A stretch of 64,000 bases of DNA from Campanula takesimana (taxonomy: Eukaryota > Streptophyta > Magnoliopsida > Asterales > Campanulaceae), in the NCBI GenBank assembly GCA_026119855.1, contig JAOWBW010000484.1:310001-374000 (forward strand), in the 5' to 3' direction. This document shows positions 10,474 through 20,896 of this stretch, piece after piece. Each line of letters opens with the position of its first letter. Position 1 is the first letter of the stretch. The position numbers and the translations under genes were made by a program. The notes under the pieces were generated by a model. That model was not told where the DNA came from. It saw nothing but the letters and a program-made list of their open reading frames with translations, and ran no database searches.

Positions 10474-11208
10474 GGGTAAGTTTTAACAATGTTTGGTTTT
10501 GAACAATGGTTGTTTTTGAACAATGAGTTTTGATGGGCTGCGTCCTGAAAAGTTGTAAGACAATTTTTTTGTTTTTCTGGACTTTTATGGTATTTTGGAT
10601 GTAATGGCCCATAAGGTTCAAGGACAAGTAGTTTTTAGGTTTTCAGATGTTGGGTTGGTCCAACACGATGCAAGGTTAGGAAGATGGTTAGTAACAAACC
10701 TTTGACTGGATAGTGTAGTTTTCTTTTGTTTGGGAATTTTGCTTAGGTTTGGATAAGGTGAATCAATCTTGGTTCTCCTTTAGTAATGAAAGATGTTAGT
10801 ACTTTCAGTAAATTATGTTGTGTCAATCTTGCGTATGGTGTAAAGACCTTTGCCGTAGTTCGTTTGATATGCATATACCAAAATACTTTGTCTTTAGATG
10901 ACACGAGTATGCCATAACCAATTAAAAATATCTTGTGTTCAATATTTAATTAAGTGGGAATGGGGGGTGCGTATATATAGACATACGTGCCCATTCCTCA
11001 CCTTAACTATGATTGAAATCTTGCGCTCCAGGCGAAGGTGTTTCAACCTTAATATAAAACGAAAGAAAGTTAATTTCTTTTAACCTTTGAAGGGATTTAG
11101 CACCTTTGACCTTAAGATGAGATGGCCAATCTCAGGTTGTCGTTTTCTTAAGATTTCAAAAGATAGGTGTTACTTTCTTGCAAAACCAAAATATGTTAAT
11201 CACCCAAC
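10474..11208. other. Tat interior between antisense gene and integrase, no gene
   Basis: AT-rich sequence after the stop codon of the antisense gene. No conserved motif or repeat is recognised. It probably holds the 3' untranslated part of that gene. Confidence 0.5.
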
Positions 11209-11224
11209 ATCTTTGAATGATATT

Positions 11225-11422
11225 TTTTTTTAAAAAAAAAAAAAATTATTCAAATTTAATTCATAGTTGAACTCAATACATAATCATCAGCAGAAGCGCC
11301 TAGGAGACAAATCCTAGGGAGAGAAAAACTTCTCTCTAACTTCTGGGGGGAGGGGGGATTGAACCCATGACCTCCAGGTTGGAAGCCATGAACTCTGGCC
11401 ACCAGGCTAAAGCCTGATGGTT
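11225..11422 (-). mobile_element. tRNA-derived SINE
   Basis: A 16-bp direct repeat atctttgaatgatatt (11209-11224, 11423-11438) flanks the element. On the minus strand the 5' part has a Pol III B box (ggttcaatccc) about 30 nt downstream of an A-box-like tagcctggtgg. The 3' end is a T-run followed by an A-run. Length (about 200 bp), internal promoter, tail and long TSD fit a plant SINE inserted into the Tat element. Confidence 0.85.
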
Positions 11423-11438
11423 ATCTTTGAATGATATT

Positions 11439-11777
11439 GTTTCTATTAATAAGAGTAAACTTTGCATACACAATTTTGAAGTAAATAATAAGGAAATTAG
11501 TTTAAGGTAAAAATCATACATGCGTCATTACCTTAAGATGTTAACAACTTAGTTAGATGTTGACATCTTTGTCATCAAGTGGTACGTATATCAGAGTGGT
11601 TGTCCTAAGTTTCCTTGTAAGACAGAAACATGTTAGGATTGGGTGTTAGCTTAGCTAACACCCCTCCGATGCTTAAGTCAGTAATAGTTTGATAAATATA
11701 AATCAAAAGGAAATAATTTAAATGACTTTGTATTAAAAGCGTACCTGTCTTCTTGAATTTGAATGATAACTCAAAAC
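11439..11777. other. Tat spacer between SINE and integrase end
   Basis: No coding feature is seen. This is the 3' untranslated region of the minus-strand Tat pol. Confidence 0.5.
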
Positions 11778-12129
11778 TTACATAAAGTATACTTTAAGAT
11801 GGATAGCATTCCAAGATCTTGGGATCCTTACACCTTCCAATGTTGATAACCAATATGCCCCCTTTCCTGCGTCCGCATCTATTAAATAAGGTCCTTCCCA
11901 TTTTGGTGCCAACTTGCCAGCATTGAGCTCCCTTGTGTTCTGATGGACCTTTCTTAGCACTAAGTCACTAACCTGGAACTTTCTTAATCTGACATTTTTG
12001 TTGTAAGATCTTGCAATCCTTTGCTGGTATGCTGCCATCCTGATTCTCGCCATATCCCTCAATTCATCAATGGTGTCAAGTTCTTGAGCCAAGATAATGC
12101 TATTTTGCTCAGGAGTTACCAATCCATAT
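11778..12129 (-). CDS. pol: Tat integrase C-terminal segment
   Basis: The minus-strand reading frame ends at 11778 and contains the GPY-type motif WEGPYLI that marks gypsy integrase C-termini. Its upstream part continues exactly across the copia insertion at 29204 onward once one copy of the TSD cttgc is removed. It is the DNA-binding tail of the integrase encoded at 29204-29940. Confidence 0.85.
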
Positions 12130-12320
12130 CTTGCTGTTGTTCAAATAGATTCCTAGATCATAGAATTACTTAATCCCAATCATGTTTGCACTTAGGATCC
12201 TCCAATTTTATTAGAACCTTTTTAGGTACCCTTAGGATTCTTTGTGACCAGCACAGGTGTATTACAACTCTTCAAAACAAGACAAACCAGCAGAGGAAGC
12301 AAATCAGCAGACCAGTAAAC

Positions 12321-12440
12321 AAGTTTCCGATCAATTCTATTCTTAACATGCGACAAGTTGACGATCAACTTGCTACACAAGTTGCCGATCAACTTATTAA
12401 AGAAGTTGCCGATCAACTCCATTCTCAACATGCCGATATA
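12321..12440 (+). repeat. Array of palindromic aagttgccgatcaactt motifs in the LTR
   Basis: Four imperfect copies spaced about 30-40 bp, plus a partial atgccgat, each form a 6-bp stem AAGTTG/CAACTT around ccgat. The matching array in the 3' LTR is 27971-28086. The two arrays differ at six or more positions in about 120 bp, mostly inside the motif loops. Confidence 0.75.
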
Positions 12441-12768
12441 ATAGACAGTCTGCACAGTCAGTCAGGTGACATCATTTCATTAAAGTCAACCTTGCTGATT
12501 GTCTCTATACTGTTTTTATCATAAACTAGTTTACCTGCTCTGTAATGATTACTGCGCCGTCTGACACATAGCTACTTTTAGCTATACTCTGTCTCTACTT
12601 GCTTTTGCAGGTAACCGGTTGAGACAAAGGGGTCTTTACCCATCAGACTTTTAAGGCACGCGTATCTTCGCCATTAATGCCAAGGATACTGCATTAAATG
12701 CTCCTCACCTACCCAGCTGGAAATTCAAATATTATCCTTCTTCAACAAGCTAATACATTAACTCCTCC

Positions 12769-12776
12769 TATAAATA
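12769..12776 (+). promoter_or_regulatory. TATA box of the Sirevirus-like LTR
   Basis: tataaata in the context ctcctataaatagagg, repeated at 28419-28426 in the 3' LTR. It is the probable core promoter for gag-pol. Confidence 0.7.
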
Positions 12777-13550
12777 GAGGACTCAGTGCATTGAAGAAGG
12801 TTGGTGATTTTAATGCATTGAAGAGAGTTAGTTGTTTGCAGCATTCATTGAAGCTCAAACATTCCGTGTCCAGATAATCATTAGATCATTTAATAGGATA
12901 TACACTTGTGCACAAACTCAACAACATTGTTAGTATTCCCGAACTAGATCATTTTAAGGAATACGTTGTTTGAGTATTTCACACACCCACCTGAGTGAGA
13001 CAAGTTCTTTTGAACTTGCCGCTCAAATACACTTGGTCAGATATTTGTTTTACGATTCATTAACTATCTCTAGAATTTTGTCTTTGTATCCGGCAAAGCC
13101 GTGCTTGTAATAGACTAGGGATATTTAATATTGCTCTTAACCCAAATCCAAGTTCTGACCAAACTTGGTAGAGGATGTAGCAGTTTTTACACTGTGAACC
13201 TCTCCAAATACTTGTGTCCCTTGTTACTTACTGTCCTTGCCGGTTGGAACTCTATCACCGGCAAATCATTACTGTTCTTGCTGATCCATCATTATTTCCT
13301 TTGACCAATCTCTTGAAACTGCATTGAACTTTTGGAAACAACTTTGTGTAAAACTAAGCTCTGAAAATCTTTTATACACTGATTTTGTGTGAGTTAAAAC
13401 TAAGTCATATTTTACCCGCTGCGCTTACTGATAATAGTTTGCAAACTGATAAGTGACTTTGCAATTTATAAGTGTTTCTTTGTAAAAGTTTTAAAAAGGC
13501 TATTCACCCCCCCCCTCTAGCTTATTTTCCTACCAATTGGGCCTAACAAT

Positions 13551-13562
13551 TGGTATTAGAGC
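13551..13562 (+). promoter_or_regulatory. Primer-binding site of the Sirevirus-like element
   Basis: tggtattagagc begins 2 nt after the LTR. It is one base away from the initiator tRNA-Met complement tggtatcagagc. Confidence 0.75.
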
Positions 13563-13613
13563 TTGGAATTTTGAAAGAAATTTCCAAGCTTTGCAGCTTG
13601 TATTGCCGATACC

Positions 13614-15260
13614 ATGGCAGGAAAAATCATGCAGTCGTTCAACACCACTACCATTCCGTTGTTGAACGTCAATGAATTTGGTGTTTGGAAATCTCGTATG
13701 ATAAAGTATATGAACTCAATCGATGACCGGTTAATGCAAGTAATAGAAGGTGGTCCAATCATTCATCTAAAGGTCTCAACCACCTACCGACCAATTCCTT
13801 CCACTCCTCTGACTGCTCATGCTGATCAAGACACTAAACAAGAAACGCATGTTCAAGTTGATGAAACCTTGATTGAAAAACCTAGAGAAGAATGGACTGA
13901 TGAAGACAAACTTTCAGTTGCTCTAGATGGAAAGGCGTGCCACATTATCTCATGTGGATTGGCCGACAAGCAATATAAACTGATTGACTTGTGCTCCACG
14001 GCTCAACAATGCTGGAACAAACTCCTTGCATACTTTGAAGGAGATGAGCAGGTGAAAGACAACAGACTCTACGACTGCATTGCGGAGTTTGAATCTTTCA
14101 AGAAAATAGATGGTGAATCTCTAAGAAGTGCCTACGAAAGATTCTGCGAGGTAAGTAATTTATGTGCTTCATTAGGTAAAGTGTATACTATGAAAGATCT
14201 CAATATTCGTTTTCTAAGTTCTTTAGGAAATGAGTATCATACTAAGGTCACTGCTGTTAGAGAAGTTAGAGACTTAAACAAGACCTCTATTCAGAATCTT
14301 GTGTCTAGTCTGTTCTTGTATGAGAGAGAACTGCAAAAACTTAACGTTCTCGACAAAAATTTCAAAAACTTGTCTCTATCAGCTCAATCTCAGGTATCCT
14401 TTCCTTCAACCAAATTCCCTCCTATAGATCCCCATCAAACACCCTGCTGTTCAAGAAATACCAACTGGAAGAGCTCAACCATACTTCAAGGAAGTAAGCA
14501 TCAAAGCAGGAAATCCAATAGGATACAAGGTTCATCAAGTGGGAACTTCACTCTATGGACAGTGTAACTCTTCTCACTTCAATGCTTCTAAAACAAAACC
14601 CTTTCCGATGACAAGAAAATTCTCATTCACCGAACATCCCAATATTGCCAAAAGCCTTTCGAAACCCATCTCTTTCCTACCTGACTTCTCACCTAAACCC
14701 ATTTCCTCTACTCCCAAAGATTCAGCCGACCCTCTTCCAGAATTATCTAAGGCTGAGATGGTAGAGACAATGGATGAACTTTTTATTGATTATGAGAAGC
14801 TGACAATAGCTCGCTTATGTCTGAACTTTCAGTTCTCAAAGGACACGAGCTTGAGTATATTTCTTTAAAGAAAGAAAACCTGGATCTCAAATGCCAAGTA
14901 GCAGTATTCATAGCTCAGATCGAAGATCTTGTGAAAAGAAACAATCATCTCTCAAGGATTGTTGATTCTTACACAAAATCTAGAGTTGCTGTTGAAACAA
15001 TCCTACAGACCCAAATGTCATATAAGGACCAATCTGGGTTAGGATTTGATTCCAGCAGCAGTAGCTCTACTGAAACTTGTGCGACCGAGAAAAGGGATGA
15101 GAAAGTTGAATGTAGTCCTGTTAACTCAGTGCATTAGGATGCTAAGCCAATATACAGTGCTGTGGCAATGAAGTATCCTAAGAACCAGAACAAAAGGAAT
15201 GATAAGCACAAACAAAGAAATGTTAAGGTTGTTGATACTGAGTCTGCCGATAACGGTATT
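13614..15260 (+). pseudogene. gag: GAG of the Sirevirus-like element, N-terminal and middle part
   Basis: The ATG at 13614 opens a 317-codon frame with a copia-type gag domain (UBN2-like: the segment QQCWNKLLAYFEG and a downstream ESLRSAYERFCEV helix). Frameshifts near 14540 and 14820 move the reading to other frames, the last closing at 15137. The downstream part (14817-15137) is Lys/Glu-rich and helix-prone. The gag is then interrupted by the solo LTR at 15261 and resumes at 18480. It builds the virus-like particle. Confidence 0.8.
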
Positions 15261-16261
15261 TGTCACGCCCCGGAAATCTTAAAAATCCATAAATATAAAA
15301 TTTACATAATATACATCTCCAAAATGTAATATACCAAACCCGGCGCGTGAATGCAACTATAAACCAATACCATCAAACAACACCTCAACGAGATTATAAC
15401 TCGGAGACTAGAAACAAATGCGGAAGCAAGAACAACCATTAACAAAAGTATCCAAAGTACAACCGTATATGCAACACGCTGAACGACTACGAACCCACAA
15501 TAAAATACATAAAGGCTCCGAAGAGCAACTATCCCAATTACGATCAACCTGCTCAGAAGATTCCCGCTATAATGGACCTCACAACGCTACCACTTGCTTT
15601 CCTGGGGGGGGTTAAGGAAAAACAATTTGAAACAAGAAACGGGGTGAGATAAAATCTCAGTAAGTTACCAAATGCATCTACATGGCATAATATCATGCAA
15701 ATCAACGATATAACTGAACAAGTAAATCACATAACAACAAATGAGAAATCTCCCTATCGCCAACTGTCCCATACCAGTTGGAAATAACGACTAACTCATC
15801 ATGCAGCATATAAGACTGAAATAAACACGTAACAAAGGATACTTAGCCAAGGTTTCACCAAACCAATAGAACAATCGCTGCGCAGCTTCAACCGATCAAC
15901 CAATCAACAATAGCAGTATAACAACTGAAGAGAACCCCGGTCAGAACTGACCAATCAATCAATCAACCCATCAAGCCATCTTCATAGTAGCATAAAAGCT
16001 GAAGAGAAACCCGGTACCGGAACCAATAACAATGTAACGTGCCACAAAGGGCGGGAGCCATGCCACAAAGTCATGCTCCAAAACGTCTCAACCAAGGCCG
16101 ATCTGGAAGAGGTAAAATAAGGGCAAAACAATGGTCGACACCATAATGGACTTGGCCGGTGCCATCACAATATCTCACATCGCCCGACACAACCACAAAT
16201 ACAAGCTGGACTTTCAAATAAATGCTAAGTAATAAAATACTAGCACGATAAACAACTAAGG

Positions 16262-16600
16262 ATTCCAAAGTAGGGAACCATACCAAATAATCACCATAAA
16301 GATGCAACGGTTACTCATGAAGAGTTTAACAACAACGATAACCATAATTTCTCATAAAGAGCACAACAACGATAAACGGAATTACTCATAAGGAGCTCAA
16401 CAACAATGATTATTCGAATACGATAATTCCATAAAGAGGAACCATACCAGATACATTCCAAAGATGATACTAAAAACAAGGACCCATACCAAACACATCG
16501 AGTCACTCATAAAGAGTACTACCCAAACGGTCGCTCACAATTAGCACAATGACTATTACCAAAATGACCCTAAACATTTACTCATAAAGATATACTAGGG
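16262..16600 (-). repeat. Diverged tandem repeats inside LTR B
   Basis: The phrase actcataaagag and close variants recur at about 16313, 16350, 16383, 16430, 16504 and 16578, separated by AC-rich spacers of roughly 30-75 bp. It looks like a decayed minisatellite. Confidence 0.55.
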
Positions 16601-17117
16601 CTATGAACTCAACCATCTCATCACACCTGGAATTCCAAGGTAGGAAATCAGAATGAATACACCTTAAGGTTAATCAAACCGTAGGTACCCAATTGCCAAT
16701 TCACGCTTTACCTCCGTTCGCAACGAACCAATTCTAAACATCCCAAATGAATCCAAAAGGTTACACTTATTAGAACATGATCACAACCGGGCTAAACCTA
16801 CACATTGGTGTTCAATAACAACCCTCTAGGTACTATAGGACGTCGCCTAAAACCTAGACCAAGTCTTACTCAAAAATCAATTCGATTGGAACAATCACCA
16901 ACACATCATAAGATGCCCAACATTCCCAAACAATACTTGATCAAATTACATAACACCATTGTTCACAAAGGAACCAATTTCAATTACTAAAGTGTTCCAC
17001 GGTGCCCAACTAAATCAACTAGAATAGTACTACGGAACCTAGACCGAGACTACACCTTGATCTTAAACCTCAACAATAATACAACCATTCTGATCTGTAA
17101 CCATGCGGACAATAGAA

Positions 17118-17209
17118 CCATTGCGTAGTACTCGAAAAGGGCTTTCCAACGATAGTTTACACGTCTAAAACGGAGTCCGGACGAAGAAGTTATGACCTCT
17201 GGTAGATTG
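17118..17209 (-). repeat. Cross-family LTR motif, copy in LTR B
   Basis: On the minus strand it includes caatctacc, cataacttcttc, ccggactccg, ctatcgttggaaag and ttcgagtac. By hand alignment it differs from 37823-37902 at 10 of 80 bases. The surrounding LTRs are otherwise unlike. Confidence 0.78.
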
Positions 17210-17565
17210 AACGTAAAACGGACAATTTTTATAAAGTGTTCGGCCGGACAAGATGAAAAATCCCTGTTTTAGCTCCAAATTTCACTCCTTTCGTTCTAAA
17301 TCTTAGGAGTACCTATATATACTTCTATCCTAACATTTAAAGACAAGAAAACTCAATTCATGTGCCTCTAAAACCCAAATAACCCCAAAATTATTAAAGA
17401 ACATAAAACTAAATTTTACAACACAAACTTAATCACAAAGGACCCAATTCTATCACTAGAGTGTACTACAATGATCACTAAGGTCGACTAGAAGGACACC
17501 CAAGACTTAGACCAAAACGCATTCTTCAATCACACAAATTAACAAAATGTAAATTTTCAGAGGAC

Positions 17566-17681
17566 TGTGCGGCCGCCCAAAAGGGTATGTGCGGTCGCCC
17601 AAAAGGTCATTAAACAAGAGCAAAAGTTTTCAGAAAGATGCGCGGTCGCCCAGGTAATATTGTGCGGCCGCCCAATCTTCC
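17566..17681 (-). repeat. CpG-rich paired-phrase block in LTR B
   Basis: Four phrases of the type gtgcggccgcccaa / gtgcggtcgcccaa are arranged as two pairs with a spacer containing aaaagttttcagaaag. It corresponds in layout to the block in LTR A. Confidence 0.7.
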
Positions 17682-18479
17682 GACTTGCCAGAAATCGGGA
17701 AGAACAACATGAGTTCTTCCATTTTCAAACCCAAAACACATTCAACCCAAATCCAACCTTCCAACTCACATACTAATGTACCAAAACAACTAATAAGTCT
17801 AAAAAGACTCATACAACAACATTTAACAACCAAAATCAAGAATTAAACCCAACATTCAAGATTTCACCATTTTTGATCAAAATCCAAAAATAAATTCTCA
17901 ATAAATTCAAAACTCATCTAAACTTCAAATGTAACAACTCAAACATCATATAAACATGATATGAACATTTTAGAATAAAAATGGGGGAAAAGCAACTTAC
18001 CCGGATTTTCTCAAAGTTGCCGGAACTCGAATATTTTTGGCTTCCCACGATCCCATCGACGATCCAAACAAGATTCACGTTTTAAGAAATGAGAAATAAT
18101 GAGAGGAAGATGGCTAAAAAGAAGAGAGAAGGAGGAGAGAAATCTTACCTTTTCTACCCAACAATGGAGGAGAGAGAGAGAGAAATGAAAATGTGAGGTG
18201 AGGGAGGAGGGAGGAGGAAGGAGGATGATTATTAAAACAAAATGTTACACCTAGGCCCTTCTACTACTACCAAAAACAATTAAACCCATACTCCCTACCA
18301 TTAACTAAGACTTACTAACTCTACACTAGCACAAATGATCGATTAAAATGCTAGGCATAAAATATTATGACACACAAAATGCACACATAATTATTTAAAT
18401 AAATAAATAAGCAATAAATAAATAATTAAATATTTATTACTAAGAAAATAGAGGCGGGTTTTTGGGTCGTGACAATATT

Positions 18480-18827
18480 CTTGGTGAATACATCAGCAGA
18501 GCAAGTGCGGCCGATCTAACCTCCTCTGCTGCCGATGGACAAGTACCTAAAAAGGTAACTGCCAAAGGTAAACAGAATGGAAAGAAAGGCAACACTGGCA
18601 CCTTTAAACCTACTAAGTTTGTGCCTGCTCAATTCCCTAGTTCTGCCGATGCACTGACTAAACAGAATGATGTTCTACCGACTCCACAGCCTATCAGTAA
18701 AGTGAGATGTTCTAATTGTTTTGATTATGGTCACAAGGCTCATGAATGCCTCTTGAAGCACCTATCTGGACCCACTGAGGTTATATCCTCTAGTGGTGGC
18801 CAGATGTGGTTGCCAAAGAGGAACTAA
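18480..18827 (+). CDS. gag: GAG C-terminus with CCHC zinc knuckle
   Basis: It continues the gag frame after removal of the solo LTR. The knuckle CSNCFDYGHKAHEC (CX2CX4HX4C, 18708-18749) binds RNA in this family. The Ala-Asp rich stretch before it comes from repeated gccgat codons. The frame shifts by one near 18810-18825, where the protease frame begins. Confidence 0.82.
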   Translation, partial: LGEYISRASAADLTSSAADGQVPKKVTAKGKQNGKKGNTGTFKPTKFVPAQFPSSADALTKQNDVLPTPQPISKVRCSNCFDYGHKAHECLLKHLSGPTEVISSSGGQMWLPKRN

Positions 18828-19600
18828 CCCTCGGACCCAAGAATAAGAGGGACCATAAGCATACCGTTTTATTTCAGGAATGCTTCATGGCCTCAACTGG
18901 TGCAAGCAAGGATTTGTGGATTCTAGATAGTGGCTGTTCAAGGCACATGACAGGATTTGCACATCTACTTGCCGATATCTCAGAAGCATCAGGTCCCCCA
19001 GTGGTTTTTGGTGATAATGCCAAAGGAAAAATCATCGGTATTGGTACCATCAAGAGAGGTGCAGTCACTGTACAGAAGGCCTCTCTAGTGGATGGTCTGA
19101 AACACAACCTTCTATCAATATCACAATTCTGTGATAAAGGAATGCAATGTGTATTTACTACTTCCAGTTGCTATGTGAAAGACATTGCTTCCAATGAAAC
19201 TCTTCTCACTGTCAAACGTAAAGGTAACATTTATGCAGTAGACTTAAGTGATATTACTGGTGTTGCTAATGTTTGTTTTGTAGCTAAGAACATCAGAGAG
19301 AACTCATGGCTATGGCACAAGAGACTCAGTCACTTGAACTTCAAGTATCTATCAAAGCTTGCCGGTTCAAATCTGGTAACCGGTCTGCCTCAAGTGTCTG
19401 CTGATCATGCAAAGAAATGCAAGGCATGTCAGCTTGGAAAACAACATAAGTCATCTTTCCGAAGCAAGCCCTGCATGTCAACTTCTAGGTGCCTCCAAAT
19501 GCAACATATGGATCTATTTGGCCCCACAACTACAGCAAGTATTGGGGGAAGTAGATATACCTTGGTTGTAGTAGATGATTTCTCTAGATATACTTGGGTG
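18828..19600 (+). CDS. pol: Copia protease and integrase N-terminus
   Basis: The retropepsin core reads LDSGCSRHMTG (about 18920), the usual copia form of D-S/T-G. It is followed by the GAG-pre-integrase zinc finger (LWHKRLSHLN, then CKACQLGKQHKSSF) and the first integrase catalytic region (QMHMDLFGP-like, then VVVDDFSRYTWV). A TAA at 19601-19603 ends this frame, but the same frame reopens immediately, so it is a single nonsense change. Confidence 0.88.
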
Positions 19601-19603
19601 TAA

Positions 19604-20896
19604 ACTTTCAGTCATAAAGATGACACATATGCCGTTGCTACCAAGTTATTCAGACTACTACAAACCCAGAAGGAGAGCGATATCATCAGTATGAGATCAG
19701 ACAACGGCACTGAATTCAAGAACAATGGTATTGCTCAGTACTGTGATGATCATGGCATAGACCACAACTTCTCAGCTGCCTATACACCACAACAAAATGG
19801 TGTCGTTGAGAGAAAGAACAGAACTCTCATTGAAGCTGGTAAGACCATGATTGCTGAAGCCAGGCTGCCGAAATACTTTTGGGCTGAAGCCATCAATACC
19901 GCCTGCTTCACTCAGAACAGATCTCTCATCAACAAATTCCATAACAGGACTCCTTATGAACTCTGGAGAGGCAGAATTCCTAACATTGGATTCTTCAAAA
20001 TATTCGGCTGCAAATGTTACGTGCTTTACAACGGTAAAGAGCACAGAGGTAAATTCGATGAGAAAGCTGATGAAGGAATCTTTGTTGGATACGCTAAACA
20101 CAGTAAGGCCTTTCGAGTTTTTAATAAGAAACTTTTGAAAATTGTTGAATCTGTTCATGTAACCTTTGATGAATTTGATTTGCTAGAGTCTGACAAGGCT
20201 CCAAATAGTACTAATGTGTCTAGTGCTCATGAGACAGGTGAATCCAGTAATACTAACCCTGCAGATCAAGTACCAGCTGCTGATCCAGTCATTTCAGTAG
20301 AAGAATCAGCAGATGCTCCGCACTTTCCTTCATCGGCAGAACCAGAACCTGCTGATGAATTTCATAATCCGTTTGCCGATGCAAACTCTGCTGATCATTC
20401 TGAAAACATATCAAGCCCTCAACCAATTTCTGTTATAAGGCCTTTCCCAACAAGTTCTCAATCTAATCCACCTCTCACCCAAAATTCTAATTCTCCTACT
20501 CCACATGCTGATCTTGACCCTCCTCTAGAATCTTTACAACAAGAATCAGTAAGACAAGATGTGCCGAGAGATATTAGACCAGTTCGTGATCATCCATTAG
20601 AAAATGTGATTGGTGATGTCTTTGGACCAAGATTGACAAGAAACCTTAGTAGAGCATTCGCCGAGAGTCTCTTCTCATCTGCTATGGTTTCCAATATAGA
20701 ACCAAAGAAGACTGAAGAAGCTCTTGCTGATCCTGGCTGGGTAGAAGCTATGCAGGAGGAGCTAAATCAGTTTGAAAGATGCAAAGTATGGGAACTTGTG
20801 CCAAGATCAACTTCTCAGCAAGTTATTGGTACTAAGTGGGTTTACAGGAACAAATTGGATGAAGCTGGGAAATCATTAGAAACAAAGCAAGGCTAG
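19604..20896 (+). CDS. pol: Copia integrase core and RT N-terminus
   Basis: Same frame as the preceding segment. Integrase motifs are RSDNGTEFKN (second Asp) and YTPQQNGVVERKNRT (catalytic Glu), then YELWRGRIPN and the GYAKHSKAFRVF tail motif. A Pro/Ala/Asp-rich linker (about 20200-20560) is built largely of gctgat/gccgat codons. The RT begins with WVEAMQEELNQFE. One base is missing near 20875, so the stop at 20894-20896 is a frameshift artefact. Confidence 0.88.
   Translation, partial: TFSHKDDTYAVATKLFRLLQTQKESDIISMRSDNGTEFKNNGIAQYCDDHGIDHNFSAAYTPQQNGVVERKNRTLIEAGKTMIAEARLPKYFWAEAINTACFTQNRSLINKFHNRTPYELWRGRIPNIGFFKIFGCKCYVLYNGKEHRGKFDEKADEGIFVGYAKHSKAFRVFNKKLLKIVESVHVTFDEFDLLESDKAPNSTNVSSAHETGESSNTNPADQVPAADPVISVEESADAPHFPSSAEPEPADEFHNPFADANSADHSENISSPQPISVIRPFPTSSQSNPPLTQNSNSPTPHADLDPPLESLQQESVRQDVPRDIRPVRDHPLENVIGDVFGPRLTRNLSRAFAESLFSSAMVSNIEPKKTEEALADPGWVEAMQEELNQFERCKVWELVPRSTSQQVIGTKWVYRNKLDEAGKSLETKQG

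Larger units (their letters stand above)
12135..13548 (+). repeat. 5' LTR of the Sirevirus-like element
   Basis: It starts tgttgttcaaat and ends cctaaca. It carries an array of aagttgccgatcaactt palindromes (12321-12440), a TATA box (12769-12776), and an 8+8 bp palindrome ttgccggt...accggcaa (13237-13264) of the kind reported in Sirevirus LTRs. Confidence 0.92.
15261..18474 (-). mobile_element. Solo LTR of a long-LTR gypsy family (LTR B)
   Basis: On the minus strand it begins tgtcacgaccc and ends ggggcgtgaca. It lacks any PBS or coding interior. The flanks gtatt (15256-15260) and atatt (18475-18479) are a TSD with one change. Its first several hundred bases and the stem/C-run cassette match element A's LTR, while the final 330 bp differ, so it is a sister subfamily. 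At 3.2 kb it is longer than LTR A; part of the excess is the repeat tract at 16262-16600. Confidence 0.82.
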
